Positions 28,005 through 36,802 of a DNA stretch of 64,000 bases are shown here, piece by piece (position 1 is the first letter of the stretch; each line of letters opens with the position of its first letter). Below the pieces are notes generated by a model that searched no databases, was not told the origin of the DNA, and was given only the letters and a program-made list of their open reading frames with translations. Source of the DNA: CAWCAW01 sp963714125 (GTDB lineage: Bacteria; Actinomycetota; Acidimicrobiia; Acidimicrobiales; UBA8190); the NCBI GenBank assembly GCA_963714125.1, contig OY970234.1, forward strand, positions 3,658,001 to 3,722,000, read 5' to 3'. The position numbers and the translations under genes were made by a program.

Positions 28005-29321
28005 ATGGCCGCGTCGGTACGCCCCGCATCTACAGATACCTCCCGAGGTGGTGGCGGTGTGGGCCATTTCGGACGGTGGCTGGCCCTCGTCACCATGGCG
28101 TCGTTTGCCTGGCGGGTCGTGGTCATCGAGCTGTCGCACCGCGAGAACGTGACTGGCGACGGATTCGAGTGGAGCAAGCAAGGCAACTTGAACGCAGCCG
28201 GGCACTGGTTCGTCAGCGCCTTTTCGTTGCAGCCGGACGCCCTACGGCCGCCGGCATGGGCCCTCGTGCTCACCGTGTGGGCATGGTTTGGCCAGCACGC
28301 CTGGTTCCACCAACAGCTTCTGGCCTGCGCCATCGGCACGGCGACCGTCATGACCGTGGGCCTGGCCGCACGGCGCATCAGTGGCGATCGGGCCGGCTTG
28401 CTCGCCGCCGGCATCGCCGGCGGGTACGCCGGCTTGTGGGTCTACGAAAGGGCGATCCTGTCCGAAACCCTTCTTCTGCCGGCCGTGGCGCTGATGATCA
28501 TTCTCACCTATTGGTTTCGCGACCGGCCGTCGATGCGGAGAGCGGTTGCACTTGGCACCATGTGCGGAGTGCTCGCCATGATCCGCTCCGAACAAATTCT
28601 CACACTGCCGTTTCTCGTCTTCCCTGTTGTCGTCGCCGCCAAGGCCGTTCCGGCCCGCCAAAAGGTGGGCTGGCTCGTAGTGGCCGTGCTGGCCACCGTG
28701 ATCGTCGTGGCCCCCTGGACCCTGTTCAACCTCGGCCGCTTCCAACGCCCCGTGCTTCTGTCCAATGGTTTCGGGGCGGCGGCCGCCACAGGAAACTGCA
28801 ACCAGACGTACTACGGGCCCGACATCGGTTACGGCACGCTGCAATGCCTGCCGATCTACGCCAAGGGCGACCAGTCCGAGCAGGACACCGAAGACACTCA
28901 TACGGCGATCACCTACGCCGAGCACCACCTGAGCCGCCTGCCCATCGTGATCTTCGCTCGCGAGGGTCGCACCTTCGGGTTCTGGAATCCCTGGCAACAG
29001 ACCTCTATCGACGCCCAGTGGATGGGAACATGGGTCGGGGTGACGAGGCTGGGCATGGTGAGCTACTGGCTGCTGCTGGTCCCGGCGGTGATCGGCGGAG
29101 TCGTCTTGCGCCGTCGACGAGTCGCCCTCTACCCGCTGCTGGCGTTCGTCGCCATCGCCGCCATCGCCGTGATTCCCACCATTGGCGACGTCCGCTACCG
29201 AGCCGCCGCCGAGATCCCGCTCGTGATTCTCGCCGCCATGGGCATCGACGGCCTGCTCCCCTCGCGACATGTCCATCCGAGTCCGCCGCCGGTGTCCTCG
29301 CGGCAAAGTTCGGAGGTCTGA
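28005..29321 (+). CDS. ArnT/PMT-like membrane glycosyltransferase (GT39/83 type)
   Basis: A protein of 438 residues with about 9-10 hydrophobic helices. The first external loop has ENVTGDGFEWSKQGN and then DALRPPAWALVLTVW, the aspartate and RPP pattern of dolichyl/undecaprenyl-phosphate sugar transferases (PMT_2). Later ALSETLLLPAV-type (AILSETLLLPAVALMI) and VRYRAAAEIPLVILAAMG segments are also usual. The ATG at 28005 has AAAGGA seven bases upstream. Divergent from the membrane protein at 26153-27733. It probably moves a sugar from a lipid carrier on the outer face of the membrane. Confidence 0.75.
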   Translation: MAASVRPASTDTSRGGGGVGHFGRWLALVTMASFAWRVVVIELSHRENVTGDGFEWSKQGNLNAAGHWFVSAFSLQPDALRPPAWALVLTVWAWFGQHAWFHQQLLACAIGTATVMTVGLAARRISGDRAGLLAAGIAGGYAGLWVYERAILSETLLLPAVALMIILTYWFRDRPSMRRAVALGTMCGVLAMIRSEQILTLPFLVFPVVVAAKAVPARQKVGWLVVAVLATVIVVAPWTLFNLGRFQRPVLLSNGFGAAAATGNCNQTYYGPDIGYGTLQCLPIYAKGDQSEQDTEDTHTAITYAEHHLSRLPIVIFAREGRTFGFWNPWQQTSIDAQWMGTWVGVTRLGMVSYWLLLVPAVIGGVVLRRRRVALYPLLAFVAIAAIAVIPTIGDVRYRAAAEIPLVILAAMGIDGLLPSRHVHPSPPPVSSRQSSEV

Positions 29322-29398
29322 ACCGGAGACCAACGGCGGGGACCGACGTATATTGGTTCTTCGGACATTGCCCTTCTCCACCGAGTCGGGCAGGGGGG

Positions 29399-30682
29399 AT
29401 GGCCAGGCACCAGATGTCGAAGACGGTTCCAGCGGCCGAGCAGTCCCCCGATCGTTTGTCCCGGGGTGGGGACCCTGCCATTGAGTTGTTGATCCCCGAC
29501 AACGACGTCGCCGACCCCGAAGTCTCCATCGTCGTCCCCGCCGTCAACGAAGAACTGACCATCTCGGAGTTCGTGGCCTGGTGCCAACAGGGTCTGCACG
29601 ACGCCGGGGTGCGCGGTGAGATCCTCATCGTCGACAGCTCCACCGACGGCACCGCCGAGCTGGCCCTGGCCGGAGGGGCCCGCGTGCTGCGGACTCCCAA
29701 ACGCGGACTCGGACGGGCCTACATCGACGCCACGGCATACATCCGCGGCAAATACGTCGTCATGGGCGACGCCGACTGCACCTACGACTTCCGGCAACTC
29801 GGTCCCTTTGTCGAGAAGCTCCGCGAGGGATATGAGTTCGCCATGGGGTCGCGCTGGCTCGGTTCCATCGAGGACGGTTCCATGCCCGCCCTGCATCGCT
29901 ACGTCGGCACCCCGGTGACGACGTGGATGCTCAACCGTCTCTACGGCAGCCGCTTCACCGACATCCACTGCGGCATGCGCTGCATCAGTCGCGACGCCTT
30001 GCAGCGCATGGGGTTGGCCTCACAGTCGTGGGAGTACGCCTCGGAGATGGTGCTCAAGTCGGTGCTGATGCAGCTGCGGACGACGGAGGTTCCCGTCACC
30101 TTCTACCGTGACCGCAACGGCCGGATGTCGCACCACAAACGGGCGGGGTGGTTCTCTCCGTTCCTGGCCGCGTGGATCAACCTCCGCATCATGTTCGTCT
30201 TCCGCGCCCAGTTCTTCATGCTCAAACCGGGGCTGGCGCTCCTCGCCCTCGGCCTCCTCCTCACCCTGCCGCTCAGCTTCGGGTCGATATCGATCGGGTC
30301 CTACACCTTCAGCCTGTACTGGCAGCTCCTCGGAGTCACGTTGGCCGTACTGGGATTGCAGAGCGCGTTCTCCGGCGTCCTGGCTCAGGTGGTCTCGGAC
30401 TATTCCGGCGTGTCGCGTGCTCGGTGGAAAGCACGTTTTCGCTACACGCGCACAGTGCTCATCGGCTTCGGCGTCTTCCTCATCGGCCTGGGCCTGCTCG
30501 GGGCCTTGGCCGTGGAGTACCTGGTGCTCGGACACAAGCTTCCCGGCCCATCCTCGGCCCTGGACCACCTGGCCGTGACCGGTCTCCTGTTCGTCATCAT
30601 GGGCTTCTCCACTTTCTGCTTCACCTTGCTGTTGCACGCCACGGGCGTCCACTACGGGCGGCGCACGGTGTCCGGCTCGTGA
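29399..30682 (+). CDS. Membrane GT2, polyprenyl-phosphate sugar synthase-like
   Basis: A protein of 427 residues. The first about 250 are GT-A: VSIVVPAVNEELTISEFV, LIVDSSTDGTAE, RGLGRAYIDATAYIRG, VVMGDADCTYD with the metal-binding acids, FAMGSRWLGSIEDGSMPALHR. Four membrane helices follow (LALLALGLLLTLPLSFG onward). Enzymes with this plan (GtrB, CsbB, DPM-like) make undecaprenyl-phosphate sugars for GT-C transferases. TATATT at 29349 may be its -10. The ATG at 29399 sits very close to GGGGGG, so the ATG at 29414 is an alternative. Its stop overlaps the GTG of gmhA, which ties it to the heptose operon. Confidence 0.82.
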   Translation: MARHQMSKTVPAAEQSPDRLSRGGDPAIELLIPDNDVADPEVSIVVPAVNEELTISEFVAWCQQGLHDAGVRGEILIVDSSTDGTAELALAGGARVLRTPKRGLGRAYIDATAYIRGKYVVMGDADCTYDFRQLGPFVEKLREGYEFAMGSRWLGSIEDGSMPALHRYVGTPVTTWMLNRLYGSRFTDIHCGMRCISRDALQRMGLASQSWEYASEMVLKSVLMQLRTTEVPVTFYRDRNGRMSHHKRAGWFSPFLAAWINLRIMFVFRAQFFMLKPGLALLALGLLLTLPLSFGSISIGSYTFSLYWQLLGVTLAVLGLQSAFSGVLAQVVSDYSGVSRARWKARFRYTRTVLIGFGVFLIGLGLLGALAVEYLVLGHKLPGPSSALDHLAVTGLLFVIMGFSTFCFTLLLHATGVHYGRRTVSGS

Positions 30683-31275
30683 CGTTCACCGGAGATTTCG
30701 TCGAAGAGACGATCGCCGTGCTGCGGGCCGTCGACCAGTCGAGCGTGGAGGCGTGCGCCACGGGCCTGGCCGACGTGCGCCAACGGGGGGGTCGGCTTTT
30801 CGTGTTGGGGGTGGGAGGGTCAGCCGGTCACGCATCCCATGCCGTCAACGACTTTCGCAAGCTGTGTGACATCGAGGCGTACGCCCCCACGGACAACGTC
30901 TCGGAGCTCACGGCCCGCATCAACGATGACGGGTGGGACAGCTCGTTCTCGCAGTGGCTCGTCGGCTCGCGCCTCGATCGGCGCGACGCCGTGTTGGTGC
31001 TGTCGGTGGGCGGAGGGGACCGGCAGCGGGGCGTGTCCACCAACTTGGTGACCGCCATGGAGCTGGCCCGCCACCACGGCGCCTCCATCTTCGCCATCGT
31101 CGGCCGCGACGGCGGGTTCGCGGCGGAGGTGGCCGACGCCTGCGTGGTGATCCCCCCACTGTTCCCGCAGCACGTCACCCCGCACACCGAAGGGCTGTGT
31201 GCCGTCGTCTGGCACCTGCTCGTCAGCCACCCGGCTTTGGCTCGCCACGGCGCCAAGTGGGAATCTGTCCGTTGA
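30679..31275 (+). CDS. gmhA: Sedoheptulose-7-phosphate isomerase (phosphoheptose isomerase)
   Basis: A 198-residue SIS-domain protein: VLGVGGSAGHASHAVNDF is the phosphosugar-binding loop, LVLSVGGGDRQRGVSTNLVTAM the second loop, and HVTPHTEGLCAVVWHLL the C-terminal helix with its conserved T-x-x-x-E/H features. The reaction is D-sedoheptulose 7-phosphate to D-glycero-D-manno-heptose 7-phosphate. Other SIS proteins look similar, but neighbouring gmhB, hddA and hddC homologues make the heptose assignment strong. The GTG overlaps the upstream stop and its own TGA overlaps a TTG start downstream. Confidence 0.85.
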   Translation: MTFTGDFVEETIAVLRAVDQSSVEACATGLADVRQRGGRLFVLGVGGSAGHASHAVNDFRKLCDIEAYAPTDNVSELTARINDDGWDSSFSQWLVGSRLDRRDAVLVLSVGGGDRQRGVSTNLVTAMELARHHGASIFAIVGRDGGFAAEVADACVVIPPLFPQHVTPHTEGLCAVVWHLLVSHPALARHGAKWESVR

Positions 31276-32267
31276 GCGGAGGGTCTACTCCCAACATCTC
31301 GCGTGTCTGCATTGTGGGGGGCGCCGGCTTCATCGGCAGCCACTTTGTCGACCGCCTGTTGGGGAACGACACCACCGAGGCGGTTACCGTCTTCGACAAC
31401 TTCTCTTCAGGGCGCCAGTGGCACCTCGCTCATCACGAAGGCGACCGTCGTCTGCGGGTCATCCGAGGAGACGTCGTCGATCTCGACGCCCTGCTTTCGG
31501 CCACCGCCGGCGCCCAGGTCGTCATTCATCTGGCGTCGAATCCCGATATCGCCCGCGCCGCCACGGATCCGGCCATCGACTTCGACGCCGGCACGCTTCT
31601 CACCCACCGTGTGGTGGAGGCGATGCGGCTGTCGGGGGTGCCCCGCATTTTGTACGCGTCGGGAAGCGGGGTCTACGGCGATGTGGGCGAGCTCGAGGTG
31701 GCCGAGGACCATGGTCCGTTGGTCCCCATCTCCACCTATGGGGCGAGCAAGCTGGCCGGCGAAGCGCTCATCTCTTCGTACTGTCACATGTTCGACCTCA
31801 CCGCATGTGTGTTCCGCTTCGGAAACGTGGTGGGGCCGCGCCAGACGCACGGGGTCGGCTTCGACTTCATCCGCCGGCTGCTCGACGACCCGGAGCGTCT
31901 GCGCATCCTCGGAGACGGCCAGCAAAGCAAGTCCTACGTGCACGTCTCGGACATTGTCGACGCCGTGCTGCTCGCGGCCGTGTCGGCTCCCCTGCCGTTT
32001 TCCACCTACAACGTCGCCACGCTCGACTATGTCACCGTCAACGAGATCGCCCAGCTGGCCGCCGAGGTGTGCGGGCTCGAGGCGACGCGCATCGTCTTTG
32101 AGTACACGGGCGGAGACCGAGGCTGGCGAGGCGACGTTCCTGTGGTCCGCCTCAACAGCAGTCGGATCCGAGCGCTCGGGTGGACCAACGCCATGTCGGC
32201 TCGCCAAGCCCTGCGCGCCTCACTGACATCGATGCTGGAGGATGTCCGCGCCGGGCGCCTGACGTGA
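31272..32267 (+). CDS. NAD-dependent sugar epimerase/dehydratase
   Basis: A 331-residue extended short-chain dehydrogenase. The NAD loop GGAGFIG is at 16-22, YASGSGVYG near 128-136 carries the active-site serine, and YGASK at 156-160 gives catalytic Tyr and Lys. RFGNVVGPRQTHGVGFDFI and SKSYVHVSDIVDAVLLA are substrate-side motifs of UDP-/GDP-sugar 4-epimerases. The start is a TTG overlapping the gmhA stop (TTGA); a later GTG would remove the first strand of the NAD fold. Being inside the heptose operon it probably acts on a nucleotide heptose (epimerisation or 4,6-dehydration), which is inference. Confidence 0.82.
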   Translation: MSGGSTPNISRVCIVGGAGFIGSHFVDRLLGNDTTEAVTVFDNFSSGRQWHLAHHEGDRRLRVIRGDVVDLDALLSATAGAQVVIHLASNPDIARAATDPAIDFDAGTLLTHRVVEAMRLSGVPRILYASGSGVYGDVGELEVAEDHGPLVPISTYGASKLAGEALISSYCHMFDLTACVFRFGNVVGPRQTHGVGFDFIRRLLDDPERLRILGDGQQSKSYVHVSDIVDAVLLAAVSAPLPFSTYNVATLDYVTVNEIAQLAAEVCGLEATRIVFEYTGGDRGWRGDVPVVRLNSSRIRALGWTNAMSARQALRASLTSMLEDVRAGRLT

Positions 32268-32854
32268 CGGCGCCCGACCCCGCCGTCGGTGCCCGCGGGG
32301 CCGGCGGGCGACGGGCCGTGTTCCTCGACCGCGACGGCGTCTTGAACCGCCCCATCGTGCGCAACGGGTTGCCCTACGCGCCGACATCTGTCGCCGAATT
32401 CGAGCTGTACCCCGAGGTGCCGGCCGCCTGCCAGCGGCTGCGCGCCTTAGGGCTGGCTTTGGTGGTCGTCACCAACCAACCCGACATTGCCCGCGGCACG
32501 CTGGACCCTGCGGTCGTCGATGCCATCCACGACGCGCTGCGAAAGCAGATCGCCGTCGACGGGATCTACGTGTGCCGTCACGACGACGATGACGCCTGTG
32601 ATTGCCGCAAGCCGGCCCCCGGTCTTCTCATCCAGGCCGCCGGTGACCTCGGGCTCGACCTGGCTGGCAGCGTCATGGTGGGCGACCGCTGGCGCGACGT
32701 GGAGGCCGGGCGTCGGGCCGGCTGTCACACCGTCTTCATCGACCGGGGCTATCGCGAGCCGGCTCCAGATTCTCCCGACCACATAGCCGCATCCCTTGCG
32801 CAAGCGGCAGTGTGGATCGAAGATGTGGTGGTAGGGGGGATCGACGGTGGCTGA
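32264..32854 (+). CDS. gmhB: D-glycero-D-manno-heptose 1,7-bisphosphate phosphatase
   Basis: A 196-residue HAD-IIIA phosphatase. VFLDRDGVLN gives nucleophile D22 and acid/base D24, VVVTNQPDIARG carries the motif II threonine/asparagine, and MVGDRWRDVEAG is motif IV with D141. Residues C104, H106, C112 and C114 form the zinc loop characteristic of GmhB and histidinol-phosphatases, followed by the conserved RKP. It removes the C7 phosphate from heptose 1,7-bisphosphate in the cytoplasm. The GTG start overlaps the epimerase stop. It overlaps the next gene by 8 bases. Confidence 0.88.
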   Translation: MTAPDPAVGARGAGGRRAVFLDRDGVLNRPIVRNGLPYAPTSVAEFELYPEVPAACQRLRALGLALVVVTNQPDIARGTLDPAVVDAIHDALRKQIAVDGIYVCRHDDDDACDCRKPAPGLLIQAAGDLGLDLAGSVMVGDRWRDVEAGRRAGCHTVFIDRGYREPAPDSPDHIAASLAQAAVWIEDVVVGGIDGG

Positions 32855-33563
32855 ACAACAGGGTCTCGGTGTCAAGGTCTTCGCCGACGGCGCCGATCTC
32901 GACAGCATCCTTGAGCTGGCCGACAACCCCCTCATCTCGGGATTCACCACCAACCCGACCCTCATGCGCAGAGCCGGCGTGGAGGATTACGAAGGGTTTG
33001 CCCGAAAGGTCCTCGACCACATCACCGATCGACACGTCTCCTTCGAGGTTTTTTCCGACGATTTCGCCGAGATGCGACGCCAGGCCCATCGCATTGCCTC
33101 GTGGGGGCCCAACGTATTCGTCAAGATCCCGGTCACCGATACCCACGCCGTGAGCTCGGCTCCCCTCATCGCCGATCTCACCGCCGACGGCTTGCAACTC
33201 AACGTCACCGCCATCCTCGCCCTCGACCAGGTCCGCACCGTGGTCGACGCTCTGGCTCCGAGCACCGCGGCGGTGGTCTCGGTGCTGGCCGGCCGGATCG
33301 CCGACACCGGGCGCGATCCGGTGCCCATCATGGCGGCAGCCGTGGAGCTGTTGGCCCCGTATCCCGCCCTCGAGCTTCTGTGGGCCAGCCCTCGCGAGAT
33401 CCTCAACCTGTGCCAAGCGCAGTCGGTCGGGTGTCACATCATCACCATGGTTCCCGATCTGCTCAAAAAGATCGACGGCCTGGGCCGAGGACTCGAAGAG
33501 GTGTCGGTGGACACCGTGCGCATGTTCCACCGCGACGCCTCTGACTCCGGCTACCTGTTGTGA
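32847..33563 (+). CDS. Transaldolase-like aldolase (TalC/FSA family)
   Basis: A 238-residue TIM-barrel class I aldolase. GFTTNPTLMRRAG is the first family signature and NVFVKIPVTD carries the Schiff-base lysine K93. LQLNVTAILALDQ and VSVLAGRIADTGRDP follow, as in fructose-6-phosphate aldolase and short transaldolases. Start is GTG with GGGGGG eight bases upstream. Transaldolase makes sedoheptulose 7-phosphate, the substrate of GmhA encoded three genes earlier, so a pathway-feeding role is a natural inference. Alternatives are a C-C bond-forming step on a modified sugar, or an FSA-type activity. It overlaps both neighbours. Confidence 0.85.
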   Translation: MAEQQGLGVKVFADGADLDSILELADNPLISGFTTNPTLMRRAGVEDYEGFARKVLDHITDRHVSFEVFSDDFAEMRRQAHRIASWGPNVFVKIPVTDTHAVSSAPLIADLTADGLQLNVTAILALDQVRTVVDALAPSTAAVVSVLAGRIADTGRDPVPIMAAAVELLAPYPALELLWASPREILNLCQAQSVGCHIITMVPDLLKKIDGLGRGLEEVSVDTVRMFHRDASDSGYLL

Positions 33564-34357
33564 CCGGTGGCGGGGAACCCGTCGACAACGACGATTGGAA
33601 CCAGCACTGGAGCACCTTCGGCGACGCCGTAGCGGGGAACCCCGCCACCACCTATCGGAGTCGCTTGATCATGGAGTTGTTGGGTCGACTCGACGATGAC
33701 GAGGTCATCCTCGAGATCGGCTGCGGCCAAGGCGAATTCACACTTGAGTTGGCCGCCAAGTATCCGAAGGCTGAGGTGCGGGGCATCGATGCCAGCGCCG
33801 AAGGTGTACGGCGCGCCGCTCGCGCCGCCGAAGATCGGGGCGTCGTGGCCCACTTCGCGCCGCGCGACCTGACGGCCCCCGCCGAGCTGGCCGACGACGA
33901 GCGCAACCGGGCCACGGTGGCGGTGTGCTCGGAGGTCTTGGAGCACGTCGACGATCCCGGGGTGCTCTTGCGCAACGCCGCGCAGTACCTGGCGCCGGGG
34001 TGCCGGGTGGTGATCACCGTTCCCGGAGGACCGCGCTCGGCCTTCGACCGCCACATCGGCCATCGTCGCCACTTCACATCCACCCGTCTGCGGCAACTCC
34101 TCGAGGACAACGGGTTCGAGGACATCCGGGTGCGGCGTGCGGGGTTTCCGTTCTTCAACGTCTACCGGCTCGTTGTCATCGTGCGAGGACGGAAATTGAT
34201 CACCGACGTCGAACAGTCATCGGGCACGACACTCGACGGCGGGGCATCGGGGGCGGCGCTGCGGCTGTTCGACCGCGCCTTTCACTACAACTTCAATTCG
34301 TCTCCTTTCGGTTGGCAGCTCGTGGCGGTGGCGCGGCGCTCGAGGTTGGCGTCATGA
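33560..34357 (+). CDS. SAM-dependent methyltransferase
   Basis: A 265-residue class I methyltransferase. ILEIGCGQGEFTLELA is motif I, VRGIDASAEGV the acidic loop binding the SAM ribose, and VCSEVLEHVDDPGVLL the post-motif region typical of Methyltransf_11/UbiG-like enzymes. HFTSTRLRQLLEDNGF and RRAGFPFFNVYR form the usual C-terminal cap. It lies between the aldolase and the heptose kinase with overlapping stops and starts (GTGA and ATGA), so methylation of the heptose or of the growing glycan is likely. The position methylated is unknown. Confidence 0.85.
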   Translation: MTGGGEPVDNDDWNQHWSTFGDAVAGNPATTYRSRLIMELLGRLDDDEVILEIGCGQGEFTLELAAKYPKAEVRGIDASAEGVRRAARAAEDRGVVAHFAPRDLTAPAELADDERNRATVAVCSEVLEHVDDPGVLLRNAAQYLAPGCRVVITVPGGPRSAFDRHIGHRRHFTSTRLRQLLEDNGFEDIRVRRAGFPFFNVYRLVVIVRGRKLITDVEQSSGTTLDGGASGAALRLFDRAFHYNFNSSPFGWQLVAVARRSRLAS

Positions 34358-35334
34358 TCATCACCCGCACTCCGCTGCGGATCTCTCTTGGCGGCGGGGG
34401 CACGGACCTTCCCTCGTACTACGAGCGATTCGGCGGCATGGTGCTGTCGGCCGCCATCAACCGCTACATCTACGTGGCCGTGAACACGACGTTCACCGAC
34501 GACTACTTCCTCAAGTACTCGGCCATCGAGCGGGTCAAGAGCATCGACGACATCGACCATCCCATCATCCGAGAGACGCTGCGTCGCCATCCCATCGGCC
34601 CGTCGGTCGAACTGGTCAGCGTGGCCGACATTCCCGCCGGTACCGGGCTCGGTTCGTCGGGCTCCTTCACGGTGGGGCTGCTCCGGAGCATTTACGCCTA
34701 CATGCGCCAAAGCGTGACCATCGAAGAGATCGCCGCCGAGGCCTGCCGCATCGAGATCGAAGTGTTGGGCCGTCCCGTCGGCAAACAGGATCAGTATGCG
34801 GCGGCCTACGGAGGGCTCGAGTCACTCACCTTCGATCGAAACGGCGATGTCGAGGTGGCCTCGTTGTCAGTTCCCACCGAGGCCCTGCACGACCTCGAAC
34901 AGCATTTGTGCATGTTCTTCACCGGCTACTCCCGCCACGCCGATGACATCCTCGAGGAGCAACGTTCCCGGTCCGTCCAAGGTGATCACGACATGGACGA
35001 AAGCCTGCACGTGGTCAAGACCCTCGGACTGTCCAGCCGCGAGGCGCTCGAAGCCGGGGACACGGCGAAGTTCGCCTCGCTCATGAACGAGCATTGGGAA
35101 CACAAGAAACGCCGCTCGGCGTCGATGTCGAACACCGCCATCGACGGCTGGTACGACATCGGCATGAACAACGGGGCCCTCGGGGGCAAGCTGGTGGGGG
35201 CCGGGTCCGGCGGGTTCCTGCTGTTTTACGCCCAGGACCCTGACCGGTTGCGCCGGGCGCTGAGCGCCGAAGGCTTGGACGAAGTGCGCTTCGCCTTCGA
35301 CCACGATGGCGCCGTCGTGCTCGTGCGCGACTGA
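34354..35334 (+). CDS. hddA: D-glycero-alpha-D-manno-heptose 7-phosphate kinase
   Basis: A 326-residue GHMP kinase. MIITRTPLRISLGGGGTDLP is the N-terminal strand with the GGGTD typical of HddA/fucokinase-like enzymes. DIPAGTGLGSSGSFTVG (92-108) is the ATP phosphate loop. GRPVGKQDQYAAAYGG carries the catalytic Lys/Asp region, and GGKLVGAGSGGFLLFY is the third GHMP motif. It phosphorylates heptose 7-phosphate at C1 to the alpha-1,7-bisphosphate that GmhB then hydrolyses. This places the locus on the GDP-heptose rather than the ADP-heptose branch. ATG overlaps the previous TGA. Confidence 0.87.
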   Translation: MIITRTPLRISLGGGGTDLPSYYERFGGMVLSAAINRYIYVAVNTTFTDDYFLKYSAIERVKSIDDIDHPIIRETLRRHPIGPSVELVSVADIPAGTGLGSSGSFTVGLLRSIYAYMRQSVTIEEIAAEACRIEIEVLGRPVGKQDQYAAAYGGLESLTFDRNGDVEVASLSVPTEALHDLEQHLCMFFTGYSRHADDILEEQRSRSVQGDHDMDESLHVVKTLGLSSREALEAGDTAKFASLMNEHWEHKKRRSASMSNTAIDGWYDIGMNNGALGGKLVGAGSGGFLLFYAQDPDRLRRALSAEGLDEVRFAFDHDGAVVLVRD

Positions 35335-35335
35335 C

Positions 35336-36088
35336 ATGCAGTGCCTCGTGCTGGCCGGCGGGCGCGGCACCCGCATGCGCCCCGCCACCGACCTGCAACC
35401 CAAGTGCCTCCTGCCCGTGGCCGGACAGCCTTTCGTGGACTGGCAGCTGGCGTGGCTGGCTGCCGAGGGGGTTGACCGTGTCGTCTACTGCATTGGCTAC
35501 CGGGGCGACCTGGTCCGGCACCACGTCGGCGACGGCCGTCGGTTCGGGTTGCACGTCGTCTACGTCGACGAAGGCGATCGTCCCGCCGGCACGGCTGGTG
35601 CCCTGCGATTGGCGGCCGATCACGACGAACTCGACACCACGTTCTTCGTCCTCTACGGCGACTCCTACCTCCCTATCGACTTCGGCGCCGTGGAAGCGGC
35701 CTACGGGGCAAGCGGTCGGCCCGTGCTCATGACCGTGTATCGCGATCCGGGTCATATGGAACGACCCAACGCCGTGTTCGAGGGCGGCGTCGTGACCCGC
35801 TACGACAAAGGCCTGACCGACATTCCCGCCCAGATGCGCCACGTCGACTACGGGCTCTCGATATGGCGGCGCCAGGTGATCGAAGCCATGGTGCCGGCGG
35901 GCGCGGTGGCCGACATGGCTTCGTTATACGGCGCGCTGAGCCGCGATGATCAGCTGGCCGGCTACGAAGCGGGCGAGCGGTTCTACGAAATCGGATCGGC
36001 CGCCGGGCTGGCCGCCTTGGATGAGCGACTGCGTTGCGGGGGGGCCTTAGGGACACCACCTCCGAAGCAGTGGACAGCACGGCAGTAG
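35336..36088 (+). CDS. hddC: Heptose-1-phosphate nucleotidyltransferase (HddC-like)
   Basis: A 250-residue nucleotidyltransferase. LVLAGGRGTRMRPATDLQPK is the nucleotide-binding signature with its lysine, PAGTAGALRLA follows, and LYGDSYLPIDF carries the metal-binding aspartate. Length and sequence style match HddC, which makes GDP-D-glycero-alpha-D-manno-heptose from heptose 1-phosphate and GTP. Other sugar-1-phosphate nucleotidyltransferases are close relatives, so GDP is inferred from the gmhA-gmhB-hddA context. The ATG is one base after the hddA stop, which keeps it in the operon. Confidence 0.8.
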   Translation: MQCLVLAGGRGTRMRPATDLQPKCLLPVAGQPFVDWQLAWLAAEGVDRVVYCIGYRGDLVRHHVGDGRRFGLHVVYVDEGDRPAGTAGALRLAADHDELDTTFFVLYGDSYLPIDFGAVEAAYGASGRPVLMTVYRDPGHMERPNAVFEGGVVTRYDKGLTDIPAQMRHVDYGLSIWRRQVIEAMVPAGAVADMASLYGALSRDDQLAGYEAGERFYEIGSAAGLAALDERLRCGGALGTPPPKQWTARQ

Positions 36089-36091
36089 GCT
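36086..36091 (+). promoter_or_regulatory. -10 box TAGGCT for a predicted leaderless ATG
   Basis: TAGGCT overlaps the hddC stop codon and is followed by four bases and the ATG of the next methyltransferase. This may be an internal promoter. Confidence 0.38.
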
Positions 36092-36095
36092 GGCG

Positions 36096-36776
36096 ATGGT
36101 GTCGTGGCCGAAACAGCGGGCGAGCCTCACCGACGAGCAGTCGGCCATCATGGCGGACTGGATCAACGAATTCCTCAGCTCCGTCAAGACGTCGCGCTTC
36201 ACCTGGGTGAGCCGATTCGACCATGTCTTTGCCAACCGCAGTGCGGCGGCGGGACAGCGGACCCTGGAGATCGGGGCGGGCACCGGGTCCCATCTGCGCT
36301 GGGAGACCGACGGCGAGTACGTGGCCGTGGAAAGCGCCGACGAGCTGGCGGCCCAGATCCCGGCCCGAGACGGCTTGTCGGTCATCGTGGCCGACTGCGA
36401 ACAACGCCTTCCCTGGGACGACGATTCATTTGACCGTGTGCTCGCCATCCATCTTCTCGAACACCTCTACAACCTTCCCGCCGCGTTGGACGAAGTGGCT
36501 CGCGTGCTGCGACCCGGCGGTGTGTTCTCGGTCGTCATCCCCTGTGAGGGAGGCCGCCTCTACTCCCTCGGTCGGCGCCTGACCACAAAACGCATGTTCG
36601 AAAAGCGCTACCACATGCCTTATGAGTGGATGATCGGCGCCGATCACTGCAATACGGCGCGCGAAGTGCTCGATGAGCTCTCGAGCCGCTTTGAGGTACG
36701 CCGGCGTTCGTTCTTCCCCAGTAAGGTGCCGATGGTGGACGCCAACCTGGTCATTGGCCTCGAGCTCTCGGTCTGA
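36096..36776 (+). CDS. SAM-dependent methyltransferase
   Basis: A 226-residue class I methyltransferase: TLEIGAGTGSHLRWE as motif I, DCEQRLPWDDDSFDRVLAIHLLEHLYNLPAAL as the Methyltransf_11 core (motifs IV/V), and LRPGGVFSVVIPCEGG as motif VI. The C-terminal RYHMPYEWMIGADHCNTAREVLDEL resembles methyltransferases found in many O-antigen loci. It follows hddC by seven bases and may be transcribed both with the heptose operon and from the small promoter before it. Substrate not predictable. Confidence 0.83.
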   Translation: MVSWPKQRASLTDEQSAIMADWINEFLSSVKTSRFTWVSRFDHVFANRSAAAGQRTLEIGAGTGSHLRWETDGEYVAVESADELAAQIPARDGLSVIVADCEQRLPWDDDSFDRVLAIHLLEHLYNLPAALDEVARVLRPGGVFSVVIPCEGGRLYSLGRRLTTKRMFEKRYHMPYEWMIGADHCNTAREVLDELSSRFEVRRRSFFPSKVPMVDANLVIGLELSV

Positions 36777-36802
36777 GGCGTGGCGTCGCCCATGGTGAAG
36801 CG

